From positions 124,001-188,000 of the forward strand of contig NZ_QZCG01000005.1 of assembly GCF_003591515.1 (NCBI RefSeq): a stretch of DNA of 64,000 nt, written 5' to 3'. Shown here one piece after another: positions 34,208 through 43,888 of the stretch. Source of the stretch: Paracoccus onubensis (GTDB lineage: Bacteria; Pseudomonadota; Alphaproteobacteria; Rhodobacterales; Rhodobacteraceae). The translations under genes and the position numbers were made by a program. The first letter of the stretch is position 1. Each line of letters opens with the position of its first letter. The notes below the pieces were generated by a model, which did not search any database, was not told where the DNA came from, and saw only the letters and a program-made list of their open reading frames with translations.

Positions 34208-34954
34208 ATGTCCAACAACGAAACAGAATTCGCGACCCCGGACGTCGTTGATCGCGCCGCGTTCCAGGCAGAACTCGACGTCTTGCGCGTTCGGGAGAAG
34301 GCACTCATGAGGGAGGGCGATGCCATTGCCGCCGCCCGCCGGCGTCTCCCGATGGTGCAAGTCGATGGCACCACTCCGCTTACAGGCGAAAACGGGTCGG
34401 TAACATTGCTGGACACGTTCGAGGGGCGCCAGATGCTCATTGCCTACTATTACATGTGGCACGACGGCCGGCCGGCGCCCGAGCAATGCGAGGGCTGCAC
34501 CTTCTTCACCACCCAGGTGCGCGAGCTTTCCCATTTCCATTCTCGCGATGTCACCTATGCCACCTTCTGCCAGGGCCCATATGAAGAAAGCGCCCGATAC
34601 CGCGACTTCATGGGCTGGAAGATGCCCTGGTACTCGGCCAGGGACTCGCTTGACACGCTGCTGGTCGGCCGCCGCATCGGGATGATGCATCTCGTCTGCT
34701 ACTTGAGGCGCGGATCCGACGTGTACGAGACCTACTGGACGACCCGTCGCGGCGTCGAGGCGATGGATAACAGCTATCGTCTGCTCGACCTGACCGTCTA
34801 TGGGCGGCAGGAGGATTTTGAAGACTCACCCGCGGGCTGGCCACAGCACTGGGGTGAAACCAACCATCCGTTTCGTCGCGACGGCAGGCCCATCTCCCAG
34901 TGGTGTCGCCTGGAAGCGGGACGTTCCGACGATTTGGGAGCCGGCAGGCGCTGA
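34208..34954 (+). CDS. DUF899 family thioredoxin-like protein
   Basis: The 248-aa protein has the DUF899 signature: an N-terminal helix with LRVREKALMREGDAIAAARR, RLPMVQVD, then YYMWHDGRPAPEQCEGCTFF, where the C-x2-C pair sits in the thioredoxin-like site, and PWYSARDS. The family is widespread and of unknown function; a redox role is presumed. It may be co-transcribed with the upstream MFS gene. Confidence 0.85.
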   Translation: MSNNETEFATPDVVDRAAFQAELDVLRVREKALMREGDAIAAARRRLPMVQVDGTTPLTGENGSVTLLDTFEGRQMLIAYYYMWHDGRPAPEQCEGCTFFTTQVRELSHFHSRDVTYATFCQGPYEESARYRDFMGWKMPWYSARDSLDTLLVGRRIGMMHLVCYLRRGSDVYETYWTTRRGVEAMDNSYRLLDLTVYGRQEDFEDSPAGWPQHWGETNHPFRRDGRPISQWCRLEAGRSDDLGAGRR

Positions 34955-35319
34955 AGCGCGTTTACCGCGTCTTCGACCTCTACTAGCCCCCGAGCCGTAA
35001 GAGCGTCCACTGGTTCCGCCAACCATCGGTAAACGAATGACGGGACGGTGGATCGCCATGATCACGTTAGAGTAACCTGAAATCGACCTTTTCGGGGCGC
35101 GTCAATTCTGTCGATTATTTTTGTTCTCAGTATATTATTTGCACAGGATACAGAACCGGAAAGCCCCGATATCGCTTCTCGCTTCAGCTACATCCGAAAC
35201 GCCCGAAGCCGCAGAATCCGAAGCGACTGAATTCAAGGGGCGAAACGAAAGCCAAAAAATCTTCTGTGACTCAAAGACCTGTCGACAATCGTTTCGTCCA
35301 GTTGTGCAATTCGGATGCC
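34955..35319. other. Intergenic region between convergent genes
   Basis: This 365-bp gap between the DUF899 gene and the 3' end of the oxoprolinase-like gene is AT-rich around 35110-35160 (ATTATTTTTGTTCTCAGTATATT). A short open frame at 35121-35372 overlaps the next gene and has no domain. No terminator or RNA gene was recognised. Confidence 0.4.
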
Positions 35320-38300
35320 TCAGCTTTCTTGGGCAAAAGTGCCGTAGCCGCCGCCACCTGGTGTTTCCATGATGAACATATCCCCTGGAAGCACACTTAT
35401 GGCATCATTACCCCGAAGTTCGATAAGGGTTCCGTCAGCGCGCTCCAGTGCGTTACGGCCACATTTTCCGGGCAGTCCACCCGCACCGCCCTGCGGCGGC
35501 ACCTCACGATGCGACGTCAGAACTGTCGTGGTCACTTCCTCCAGGAAGCGCAGTTTCCGGACGATACCGTCTCCGCCGCGATGACGACCACAACCACCCG
35601 AACCTCTCCGAACCGAGAACTCCTCGATCCGTACCGGGAAACGCCACTCCAGAACCTCCGGATCTGTCATTCGGGTATTCGTCATATGGGAATGAACCGC
35701 ACTCGCTCCATCGAAATCGGGTCCCGCACCCGTGCCACCACAGATGGTTTCATAATTCTGGAACTTATCATTACCCCATATATGGTTATTCATCGTCCCC
35801 TGTGATCCCGCGATAACGCCCAAAGCGCCATACAGCGCATCGGCGATCGACTGGCTGACTTCCGTATTTCCCGCGATCACAGCCGCCGGATACTTCGGAT
35901 TGATCATGGTGCCTTCCGGCACCTTGATCTTGAGCGGCTTCAGGCAGCCTTCGTTCATGGGAATGTCTGATCCAACCAGTGTGCGGAAAACGTAGAGGAC
36001 GACAGCGTGGCAGATTGAAACAGGGGCATTGTAGTTCCCTGCATCCTGTTCTGATGTTCCGGTGAAATCGATGACCGCCTCGCGCGCTTCGCGATCCACC
36101 TTGATATCGACCTCGATCTGCAGGCCGCTATCAAGTTTATAGATATTGTGACCGTGTTTAAGGGCCCCGAGAACACGTCGCACACTCTCCTCTGCGTTAT
36201 CCTGTACATGGCGCATATAGGCCTGAACCACATCCACCCCGAACTGCCGGAGCATCTTGCGCACTTCTCGCGCACCGGTCTCGTTCGCGGCGATCTGAGC
36301 CGCAAGATCGGCCATATTGTTCTCGATATTGCGACAAGGATACCTGCCAGATTGCAGTAGTTCCCGTGCGGCCTGTTCCCGGAAATGCCCCTGATCGACG
36401 AGTTTGAAGTTGTCGATCAGCACGCCTTCCTCATCAATATGCGTCGAGTCGGGAGGAGCGGAACCGGGTGTGCGGCCGCCGATATCCGCGTGATGCCCAC
36501 GGGAACCGACATAGAACAGGATCTCTCGCCCATCGTCATCGAAAACCGGCGTAATCACTGTGACATCAGGCAGGTGCGTTCCTCCGTTGAAAGGAGCATT
36601 CAGCATGAATACGTCGCCTGCCTTGATATTCCCCGCATTCTCGCGAATGACCGCCCGCACCGACTCTCCCATCGAACCGAGATGCACCGGAACATGTGGC
36701 GCGTTGGCTACCAGGTCACCATTGGGACCGAACAGCGCGCATGAGAAATCAAGGCGTTCCTTGATATTCACCGAATAGGCCGTGTTTGCCAGAGTGGCGC
36801 CCATCTGTTCGGCGATAGACATGAAAAGGTTCGAAAAAACTTCCAGCATAATCGGATCGGCCTCGGTGCTCACCAGTTCAACCGACTTGCGCAACGCGGT
36901 TCGATCGAGGATCAGATTCCCGTGCTTGTCCAGTGTCGCGTTCCATCCCGCTTCGACAACCACAGTCCCCGTTGTTTCCGTGATGATGGCCGGGCCGGAA
37001 ATGGTTTGACCAAATTTCAAATCATCCCGCCGATACAACGGCGCATTCCGGGTGCTGCCGCCAAAGCGAATGGGAACATGAGCGTGAGCCTCAAGCTCTT
37101 CTTCCACCGGTGGTGCGCCAATTTCTTCCACCTCTTCGGTCAAGCCGATAGCTTCAACCGATAGCGTTTCCATAACCAGTTCCCGGCCGGGTTCGGAGAA
37201 ACCGTATTTGCTGCGATGGATACCCTCGAACGCCTTGCGCATATCATCGCCGGAACCAAAGGGAATCTCCAAGGCGAGGTGCGAGCCGGCGTAGCGAAGA
37301 TGCACCAATCTGATGGACGTAATGCTGTCATGAAGGGAACCTTGTTCCGCGACTTCCGAAACCGCGGTCTCGGCCAGTTCGTCGATAAGCTTACCTGCCT
37401 CGGCAACGGCATCATTCGTCAGCGTCTTGCTGAACTGAGCTTGCTTCATCGCACGGATCTCAGCCAATCCCATACCATATGCGGACAAGACTCCCGCGAA
37501 GCGATGCAGAAACACCTGATTCATTCCCAATGCGTCTGCAACGAGACAAGCGTGCTGACCGCCTGCACCACCAAAGCTGTTCAGCGTATAGTTGGTGACG
37601 TCGTAACCGCGCTGAACCGATATCTTCTTGATGGCTCCTGCCATGTTTTCAACGGCAATTCGCAGGAAGCCTTCGGCGATATCCTCGACTTTCATGGGTG
37701 GTTCGCCCGTTTCTTGCGCGATCTCCCGCGCAAGCGCTTCGAATTTCTCATGCACGACATCCACCGCCAGAGGCTCATCGGCATTGGGGCCGAAAACGCA
37801 TGGAAAATATGCCGGCTGCAACTTGCCAAGCAGGACGTTGCAATCGGTTACGGTCAGCGGACCACCCCGGCGATAGCACGCCGGACCGGGATTGGCTCCG
37901 GCACTTTCCGGACCCACCTGGAAACGACCATCGCGAAAACTGAGAATCGAGCCGCCACCCGCCGCAACGGTATGAATGTTCATCATCGGAGCGCGCATCC
38001 GTACGCCGGCAACCTCGGTTTCGAATGACCGCTCGTAATTTCCTGCGAAATGGCACACATCCGTTGAAGTGCCCCCCATATCGAAGCCGATCAGCTTCGT
38101 CAGGCCGGCCTGCTCGGCGGTCTTTACCATTCCGACGACCCCCCCGGCAGGTCCAGACAGGATTGCGTCCTTTCCGCGGAACATTGATGCATCGGTAAGA
38201 CCACCGCTGGACTGCATGAACAGAAGCTGCTTCCTGTCGTTCTCACCGCCATCCAGAGCACTGCGCACCTGCTCGACATACCGCCGGAGAATGGGTGAGA

Positions 38301-38934
38301 GATAGGCATCGACGACGGTCGTATCACCGCGACTGACCAGCTTCATCAATGGGCTGGCTTCATGACTGGTGGAAATCTGATTGTAACCAATGTCGCGAGC
38401 GATATCGGCCGCCAGCTTCTCATGCTGGGGATTCTTGTAACCATGCATGAACGCGATAGCGACCGAGCGGATACCGTCATCATAGGCTTTCTGCAGTGCC
38501 GTGCGCGTGACCTCGGCATCCAGCGGCACGAGGATCGCGCCATCCTTGTCGAGACGCTCGGGAATCTCGGCGACGGTTTCGTACAGCATCTCGGGCAACT
38601 GGATATGCAGATCGAAAATCCGTGGCCGGTTCTGGTATCCGATCCGCAGGATGTCGCCGAATCCTCTGGTGATCAGCAGCAAGGTCCGATCACCCTTACG
38701 CTCCAGAAGCGCATTGGTCGCAACAGTGGTGCCCATTTTAACGGCCTTGATCTGGCCCGGCGGGACCGGCTCGCCATTGACCACCCCAAGCAGATCGCGA
38801 ATACCCTGGACTGCAGCATCGCGATACTGCTCCGGATTTTCGGAAAGCAGCTTATGCGTCTTCAAGGTGCCGTCCGGCATCCGCGCCACGATATCCGTGA
38901 AAGTGCCGCCGCGATCAACCCAAAATTGCCACAC
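35320..38934 (-). CDS. Hydantoinase B/oxoprolinase family protein (fused HyuA-HyuB, 5-oxoprolinase-like)
   Basis: The 1204-aa protein carries both subunits of ATP-dependent hydantoinase/oxoprolinase in one chain. The HyuA-like half (1 to about 690) starts [22 protein letters not shown] and contains [14 protein letters not shown] and [17 protein letters not shown]. The HyuB-like half (about 715-1204) has [44 protein letters not shown] and the end GGGYGTFAQ. Eukaryotic-type 5-oxoprolinases have this layout and use ATP to open 5-oxoproline to glutamate; homologues act on hydantoins and other cyclic amides. Its divergent neighbours encode acyl-CoA chemistry, so a xenobiotic or cyclic substrate is equally likely. 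Confidence 0.9.
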   Translation of the reverse strand: MWQFWVDRGGTFTDIVARMPDGTLKTHKLLSENPEQYRDAAVQGIRDLLGVVNGEPVPPGQIKAVKMGTTVATNALLERKGDRTLLLITRGFGDILRIGYQNRPRIFDLHIQLPEMLYETVAEIPERLDKDGAILVPLDAEVTRTALQKAYDDGIRSVAIAFMHGYKNPQHEKLAADIARDIGYNQISTSHEASPLMKLVSRGDTTVVDAYLSPILRRYVEQVRSALDGGENDRKQLLFMQSSGGLTDASMFRGKDAILSGPAGGVVGMVKTAEQAGLTKLIGFDMGGTSTDVCHFAGNYERSFETEVAGVRMRAPMMNIHTVAAGGGSILSFRDGRFQVGPESAGANPGPACYRRGGPLTVTDCNVLLGKLQPAYFPCVFGPNADEPLAVDVVHEKFEALAREIAQETGEPPMKVEDIAEGFLRIAVENMAGAIKKISVQRGYDVTNYTLNSFGGAGGQHACLVADALGMNQVFLHRFAGVLSAYGMGLAEIRAMKQAQFSKTLTNDAVAEAGKLIDELAETAVSEVAEQGSLHDSITSIRLVHLRYAGSHLALEIPFGSGDDMRKAFEGIHRSKYGFSEPGRELVMETLSVEAIGLTEEVEEIGAPPVEEELEAHAHVPIRFGGSTRNAPLYRRDDLKFGQTISGPAIITETTGTVVVEAGWNATLDKHGNLILDRTALRKSVELVSTEADPIMLEVFSNLFMSIAEQMGATLANTAYSVNIKERLDFSCALFGPNGDLVANAPHVPVHLGSMGESVRAVIRENAGNIKAGDVFMLNAPFNGGTHLPDVTVITPVFDDDGREILFYVGSRGHHADIGGRTPGSAPPDSTHIDEEGVLIDNFKLVDQGHFREQAARELLQSGRYPCRNIENNMADLAAQIAANETGAREVRKMLRQFGVDVVQAYMRHVQDNAEESVRRVLGALKHGHNIYKLDSGLQIEVDIKVDREAREAVIDFTGTSEQDAGNYNAPVSICHAVVLYVFRTLVGSDIPMNEGCLKPLKIKVPEGTMINPKYPAAVIAGNTEVSQSIADALYGALGVIAGSQGTMNNHIWGNDKFQNYETICGGTGAGPDFDGASAVHSHMTNTRMTDPEVLEWRFPVRIEEFSVRRGSGGCGRHRGGDGIVRKLRFLEEVTTTVLTSHREVPPQGGAGGLPGKCGRNALERADGTLIELRGNDAISVLPGDMFIMETPGGGGYGTFAQES

Positions 38935-39054
38935 GAAACATGCTCCTTATGCTGTTGGGGCGCAGCCGTTGCACCCGGTTTTCTCGCGCTAGCAAAGCCT
39001 CAACCGCCATTCACAAGAGCGGTAATCGACCAAGCGCAGCCTTTGGCATTTATT

Positions 39055-39073
39055 AATATACTTCGTGTATTTT
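39055..39073. promoter_or_regulatory. ATAC-N5-GTAT operator, copy 1
   Basis: AATATAC-TTCGT-GTATTTT lies 121 bp upstream of the oxoprolinase-like start, in the divergent intergenic region. It matches two other sites (39145 and 41061) with flanking A/T conserved. It is probably the operator for the minus-strand gene. Confidence 0.6.
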
Positions 39074-39144
39074 AACAAGTCAAAATTGCTGCGAGCCTTC
39101 AAAAACTTCTTGACCAAGGAAACGAAACATGTAGCGTATTATTT

Positions 39145-39162
39145 AAATACGTAAAGTATATA
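39145..39162. promoter_or_regulatory. ATAC-N5-GTAT operator, copy 2
   Basis: AAATAC-GTAAA-GTATATA sits 12 bp before the oxidoreductase start at 39174, where bound protein would block transcription or translation initiation. Read on the other strand, its spacer TTTAC resembles the TTTGA of copy 3. Confidence 0.6.
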
Positions 39163-39173
39163 AAGGAAATCAG

Positions 39174-40184
39174 ATGCGCGCCTACCTGCTGAACGAGTAT
39201 GGATTGCCCGCTACACACCGGCTGCAATCGCTCGAAGCCTCCTCACCTTCGGATCACGAAGTTCTCATTGCCAACGAAGCGATAGGGCTGAACTATCCCG
39301 ACCTGCTGATGGTTCAGGGCAAGTATCAGAAACGCCCTGAACCACCATTCATTCCGGGGCGGGATTGCGCCGGCACGGTTCTTTCGGTCGGCGCACGGGT
39401 CGATGACTTCAAGCCAGGCGATAAGGTGGTAGCCCAGACGTTCAGTGGCGCCTTCGCGGAGCGGGTCACTGCTCCGGTTTCCCGCGTCTTCAAACGCCCT
39501 GATAACGTGACGTCGATAGACGCCGCGGGCGCGATAACCGTCTTCAACACCGCTTTCGTCGCCGTCTCGATCCGCGCACAGGTCAAAGCCGGAGATCGGG
39601 TTGTGGTGACCGGAGCCGCAGGCGGCGTTGGCGCCGCAGCAATCCAACTCGCACAGAACATCGGCGCTCATGTGGTCGCAATCGTTTCGTCCGAAGAAAA
39701 GGCGCAGCTGTCGCGTGAAAATGGTGCAGAACAGGCATTTGTCGTAACCGACCGCTCCGAAGAGGGCCTGAAAAACTTCTTCAAGGAGCATGTGCGTACG
39801 GCCTGGGGTGACAACCGTGGCGCCGATGTTGTCATCGATACGGTGGGCGGCGATATGTTTACCGCCGGTCTGCGATGTCTCGGTTTTGCGGGGAAACTTG
39901 TCGTCGTGGGTTTCGCTTCGGGCGACATCCCGTCAGCCAAGACGAATTATCTGCTTTACAACAACCTCTCTGTCATGGGCGCGCCGCTGGACATTCATTT
40001 CGACGAAGTTCTGGACCAAATTCGTGGCGGCACGAACTGGTGGCTCAAGCTGCTTGCCGAAGGTAAGGCCCGAGCCAATGTTTCGAAGGTCCTGCCCATG
40101 GAGGAGTTGATGCAGGGGCTTCAGGATATCAATGATCGAAAAGTTCTCGGCAAGATTGTCGTTTCCGTGGCTCAATCAGGCTGA
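39174..40184 (+). CDS. MDR-family NADPH:quinone-type oxidoreductase
   Basis: The 336-aa zinc-independent medium-chain dehydrogenase/reductase has an N-terminal GroES-like domain (FIPGRDCAGTVLSVG, PGDKVVAQTF) and the nucleotide-binding motif VVTGAAGGVGAAAIQLAQ (around residue 142), followed by VVIDTVGGDMFTAGLRCLGFAGKLVVVGFASG. The zinc-ligand Cys/His set is absent, as in quinone oxidoreductases and related enoyl or acryloyl-CoA reductases. It heads an operon: its stop overlaps the thioesterase start (TGATG). Confidence 0.88.
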   Translation: MRAYLLNEYGLPATHRLQSLEASSPSDHEVLIANEAIGLNYPDLLMVQGKYQKRPEPPFIPGRDCAGTVLSVGARVDDFKPGDKVVAQTFSGAFAERVTAPVSRVFKRPDNVTSIDAAGAITVFNTAFVAVSIRAQVKAGDRVVVTGAAGGVGAAAIQLAQNIGAHVVAIVSSEEKAQLSRENGAEQAFVVTDRSEEGLKNFFKEHVRTAWGDNRGADVVIDTVGGDMFTAGLRCLGFAGKLVVVGFASGDIPSAKTNYLLYNNLSVMGAPLDIHFDEVLDQIRGGTNWWLKLLAEGKARANVSKVLPMEELMQGLQDINDRKVLGKIVVSVAQSG

Positions 40185-40624
40185 TGCAAGATCAGACGAC
40201 ATGTGCGGCATTGATGGCAGAGCGGGAGTTCGTCCCGTTTCGCCGTAACGACCCGTTGATGAACTTCGTTGGTGAAATCGGGATCAGTACAACCGTTACG
40301 CCACTCGTCTTGCAGTTGCTTTGCGGAACGAATGCCGAAAATCCTCAGGGGATTCTGCATGGTGGCGCATTGTCCGCTGTTTGTGACGTGGGCATGTACG
40401 AGGCAGCGAGACACGCATTCGGGGCCGATTGCGTTACAGTAACACAGGAAATGAAATTCCTGCGTCAGGGTCATACGGGTTCCCCCATGTTTATCGTCAG
40501 CGAGATCCTGAAGCTGGGACACCGCACCGCCTTTTGCAACGCCAAGGTTCTGCAGGGCGATGATTTGATCGCATATTCCACCGGCCAGTTTACAAAGCTC
40601 CGGACAATATCGACCTGGGGATAA
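40184..40624 (+). CDS. PaaI-like hotdog-fold thioesterase
   Basis: The 146-aa protein has the hotdog core around NPQGILHGGALSAVCDVGMYEAA (catalytic region) and QEMKFLRQGHTGSPMFIVSEILKLGHRTAFCNAKV. The PaaI/YbgC family hydrolyses acyl- or aryl-CoA thioesters. It is coupled to the upstream oxidoreductase gene. Together with the downstream acyl-CoA synthetase, it supports a pathway that runs through CoA thioesters. Confidence 0.82.
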   Translation: MQDQTTCAALMAEREFVPFRRNDPLMNFVGEIGISTTVTPLVLQLLCGTNAENPQGILHGGALSAVCDVGMYEAARHAFGADCVTVTQEMKFLRQGHTGSPMFIVSEILKLGHRTAFCNAKVLQGDDLIAYSTGQFTKLRTISTWG

Positions 40625-40657
40625 AACTCCGGGCAAGTCACCGACAGCGAGAAACGG

Positions 40658-40845
40658 ATGACTGCATTAATCGCCGAACAGGCGCTGAACGATATTCAGC
40701 TGGGAGTCCTGCTCTTTCTGATCGCTGCTGGCCTCACACTCATTTTCGGTGTGACGGAGTTCATCAACCTGAGGCATGGCGCGTTATTCATGATGGGCGC
40801 TTATCTGGCGGTTACCTTCCAGTCCATGATCGGCACCATATCATT
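40658..40845 (+). pseudogene. Truncated branched-chain amino-acid ABC permease (LivH-like)
   Basis: The first 60 or so codons match the start of LivH-type permeases: ALNDIQLGVLLFLIAAGLTLIFGV, INLRHGALFMMGAYLAVTF. Similarity ends near 40845 (after GTISFAR), and the frame continues through unrelated Arg/Cys-rich sequence to a stop at 41056. A full LivH has about 290 residues and several more helices. The gene is broken by a deletion or rearrangement, so the transport module of this island has been lost here. Confidence 0.7.
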
Positions 40846-41060
40846 CGCAAGGGCCAGTTGGTCTGATCGGGTGATTCCGAATATTTGTCAGACCCGCACG
40901 GCAAAACGCGCAAGCATCTCAGCCTGTGATCGGAAAGAAAACCGCCTCTTCACCAAACGCCTCCTTTGCAGGCAATTTGCCTGCAGAACGACCCAGACGC
41001 ACGAAATTATCGATCCTCACATTGCCCGGCATCATCATCTCCAACTCTGCACTTGAATTT
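40846..41060. other. Segment of unknown origin at the broken permease junction
   Basis: This stretch follows the LivH break and ends at operator copy 3. It carries several short open frames on both strands, none with a recognised domain. It is likely foreign or rearranged sequence joined during loss of the permease genes. Confidence 0.35.
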
Positions 41061-41079
41061 AATATACTTTGAGTATTTA
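41061..41079. promoter_or_regulatory. ATAC-N5-GTAT operator, copy 3
   Basis: AATATAC-TTTGA-GTATTTAA lies 57 bp upstream of the hydrolase start at 41137. It is the best match to copy 1, and it indicates that the hydrolase/synthetase genes have their own promoter under the same regulator as the genes around 39.1 kb. Confidence 0.6.
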
Positions 41080-41136
41080 ATGTACCAAGTCCAGCTCGAA
41101 GATGGTGGGCATGACCCGCCTGCGGAGGAAATTCAG

Positions 41137-42042
41137 ATGGATCTACTGACGGATATTCAGTTGAACGCGGCACAATACGCGCGCATGGATGATGGTGCCG
41201 AGATCGCCTTTCGCAGATGGACAAAACCCAAATCGAAGCGCATCATCATTTCGCATGGCAATGGGCTCGCGATCGACGGGTTCTGGAAATTCGGAATGGC
41301 GCTGGCTTCGGAATTCGAGGTCATTGCATTCGATCTGCGCAACCACGGCCAGAGCCCCCGCAGCCCTCATCCAGCAAATCCATGGCCACGTTACATTGCC
41401 GATATCCCTTACGTCTTTGACGCCATTTCAGAGATTTTTGGCAAGAAGGAGACACACGGGGCGTTTCATTCGATGGCCGCGGCAAGTACGCTCATCGCAC
41501 AGTCCCTGACACCGCGCCCTTGGGCCACGCTCACCTTATTCGAGCCGCCCATCCCGGCAGCGACCCGGCCCAATCTGGTTGCGGATTTCAACGAACGTCA
41601 ATGCGCCATGGCCGGGCGCGCCAGGCGTAGGCGTAGATATTTTACCGACCCAAAGCAGCTCGCAGATTCGTTCAAACGTGCCGACAGCTTCTCGGGAATT
41701 TGTGACCTTTCCCTGGATCTCCTCGCCCGAGGCTCGGTCTATTGCAGTGACGCGAGTCCGGAGGAACCCTGGGAGCTTGTGCTTTCCCCGGACAACGAAG
41801 CCCGCAACTTCGACGCAGGGATCCTGTCTGACTATTGGGAAAATCTCGGCAGCGTAGAAACTGCGGTTCAACTGATCGTCGGAGATCCCGCCACACACGA
41901 CATGCCCAACCTGCCCGAGATCGCGGCAGAAATGGCGGCCAGCTTCGGCTTTCCGATCACGTCGGTGCCCGAGACCAACCACTTCATGCAGCTTCAAAAT
42001 CCTGGGCTATGCGCCCAGCATATTTTCGACTTTGCGAGATAG
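41137..42042 (+). CDS. Alpha/beta hydrolase
   Basis: The 301-aa protein starts at ATG 41137 (GGAGGAAATTCAG upstream); an in-frame open stretch further upstream crosses the operator and is rejected. It shows the oxyanion HGNGLAIDGFW segment, DLRNHGQSP, nucleophile elbow GAFHSMAAAS (Ser in HSM), a late acid (IVGDPATHD) and a catalytic His (PETNHFMQLQNP). It lacks a signal peptide. It is probably an esterase or C-C/amide hydrolase in the catabolic route with the downstream acyl-CoA synthetase. Confidence 0.82.
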   Translation: MDLLTDIQLNAAQYARMDDGAEIAFRRWTKPKSKRIIISHGNGLAIDGFWKFGMALASEFEVIAFDLRNHGQSPRSPHPANPWPRYIADIPYVFDAISEIFGKKETHGAFHSMAAASTLIAQSLTPRPWATLTLFEPPIPAATRPNLVADFNERQCAMAGRARRRRRYFTDPKQLADSFKRADSFSGICDLSLDLLARGSVYCSDASPEEPWELVLSPDNEARNFDAGILSDYWENLGSVETAVQLIVGDPATHDMPNLPEIAAEMAASFGFPITSVPETNHFMQLQNPGLCAQHIFDFAR

Positions 42043-42101
42043 ACGACATGCAGCACCGCCGTCTCTCAAAAGCACAATCCGACAATACAACGGAGAAGAA
42101 A

Positions 42102-43703
42102 ATGACTCTTCCAATGGGGAAACTGGAGCCCAATCAAGACGTGGGTTTCAACACTATTCTCGCCGCTCTGTACTTCTGGGCCGAAAACCAGCCCGATGCC
42201 ATGGCAGTGGAAACCGACGACTATGGCAAGCTCACCTATGGGGAGCTTGTCGACAACGCCCGTCGTCTCGCCTGCGGGTTCCTGTCTCTCGGTCTCAGGA
42301 TGGGGGATCGCGTGGCGATTCAGATCCCCTCCTCTCCAGAGTTCATAGTCACGTATTTTGCCTGCCAGATGACCGGTTGCGTGCTGACTACCCTGCACAT
42401 GCCCTATCGGCAGGAAGAGCTGAAACCACTATTATCCTTTGCCAAGCCCAAGGCCGTGGTAACCACAAAAGTCGGAAAATACGACGGTCCCGAAACCATG
42501 GCCTCGCTGACCCGCGAAATCAGCTCGATTGAACATATCCTTGTCTCCGGCGAGGCTGCCAAAGGTCAGCACTGCCTTCAACGACTCATCGATACTCACG
42601 ATGGCAGAACGCTTCCCCCTGCCCCTCCACCAGACAGCGAAAGCGCGCTGTGCTTCACGTCGGGCACGTCCTCGGCTCCGAAAGCGGTCATGCGCACCCA
42701 GAGTATCTGGACACGAAACGCGGCGATCTTTTCCGAAATGCTTTCCTTGACACGGGATGACCGGATCATGATCGCACCGCCGCTGACTCATGTGTTCGGC
42801 CTAGCCTGTGCGGGCAACGCGATTTACTCGGGCGCCACCATTGTTCCCATCCCGCTATTCAGCCCGGAAACCTATGCGCGATACCTGGTCGACCTGTCGC
42901 CAACGGTTGTCTATTCCGCGCCCGCCCATCTGGCGGCAACACTCAAAAGCGGTGTCCTCGACCGCAATCCTCCAGTCACTGTTCGCGACGTGATCGTTGG
43001 AGGGTCAATCTGTCCTCCCAAAGTTGCCGAACAATTCGAGGCGCGCCTGCCAAACGGGCGTGTCGGCTGTCTCTTTGGCATGACGGAAACATCGCTTGCC
43101 ACACAAACGGATCCCACTGCGCCACCGGAAATCCGCCACGGCACCGTGGGTCAACTTGCCAAAGGACTCAAGATTCGGATCGTTGATGGTGAAGGACGGG
43201 AATTACCTGCTGACGAGGAAGGAGAAATGCAGCTTTCCGGCTATTCAGTGCTACCGGAATATCATGGTAATATGACCGCTACCACTGCCGCCTTCACGGA
43301 GGATGGCTGGTTCAGAACCGGTGATCTCGCCCTGTTGGATGACAAGGGGAATATCATGATCACCGGGCGATCCAAGGATATTATCAATAGAGGCGGCATC
43401 AAGATCAACCCGTCAGATATCGAAAGTCTGCTCGATTCGCATGCCGCAATTATCCAATCGGCCGTTGTTCCAATGCCAGATTCCGTCCTTGGTGAACGAC
43501 TTTGTGCCTATGCTGTCCTGCATAAGGACATGAAGTTGGAACTGGACGATGTCTGTAAATTCCTCGATCAACTCAACATCGGCAAGATGCGCTGGCCCGA
43601 GCGGCTGGAAATCATCGACGAAATGCCGATGACTCCGACACGCAAGATCATCAAACCAGTTCTCGTGGCCGATATCCGTAAAAAGCTGGAAAGCAGAGAG
43701 TGA
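42102..43703 (+). CDS. Acyl-CoA synthetase (class I adenylate-forming)
   Basis: The 533-aa protein starts at ATG 42102 behind GGAGAAGAAA. Adenylate-forming motifs are in order: the P-loop CFTSGTSSAPKAVMRTQ (around residue 185), GCLFGMTETS, the Asp loop FRTGDLALLD, the hinge ITGRSKDIINRGGIKINPSDIE, and a C-terminal Lys in PTRKIIKPV. Such enzymes activate a carboxylic acid with ATP and load it on CoA. The early A/E-rich binding pocket does not allow a substrate call; medium-chain, aromatic or cyclohexane carboxylates are possible. Confidence 0.9.
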   Translation: MTLPMGKLEPNQDVGFNTILAALYFWAENQPDAMAVETDDYGKLTYGELVDNARRLACGFLSLGLRMGDRVAIQIPSSPEFIVTYFACQMTGCVLTTLHMPYRQEELKPLLSFAKPKAVVTTKVGKYDGPETMASLTREISSIEHILVSGEAAKGQHCLQRLIDTHDGRTLPPAPPPDSESALCFTSGTSSAPKAVMRTQSIWTRNAAIFSEMLSLTRDDRIMIAPPLTHVFGLACAGNAIYSGATIVPIPLFSPETYARYLVDLSPTVVYSAPAHLAATLKSGVLDRNPPVTVRDVIVGGSICPPKVAEQFEARLPNGRVGCLFGMTETSLATQTDPTAPPEIRHGTVGQLAKGLKIRIVDGEGRELPADEEGEMQLSGYSVLPEYHGNMTATTAAFTEDGWFRTGDLALLDDKGNIMITGRSKDIINRGGIKINPSDIESLLDSHAAIIQSAVVPMPDSVLGERLCAYAVLHKDMKLELDDVCKFLDQLNIGKMRWPERLEIIDEMPMTPTRKIIKPVLVADIRKKLESRE

Positions 43704-43888
43704 GTCCCGCGCCTCGGGGAGGGGTCACGAATACGCAGCCCGCATCAGGCGAACACCGCCCCGAAGTCTTGAAGTTCTGCCGGAAGACGTCCAAACACAA
43801 AAGATGACCGATGCCCTGATCCGATAGGTGGAGGAATAGCGCAACCGGGATTCCGGGGCCGGCCGGCCCAGACAGGAGGACTTAGGAA

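Noticed and set aside
32878..34440. 520-codon open frame on the minus strand across the MFS gene
   Set aside because: Antisense to a clear 12-helix transporter; Gln/Arg/His-rich without domain.
35121..35372. 83-codon plus-strand open frame at the oxoprolinase 3' end
   Set aside because: No ribosome site or domain; overlaps the real gene antisense.
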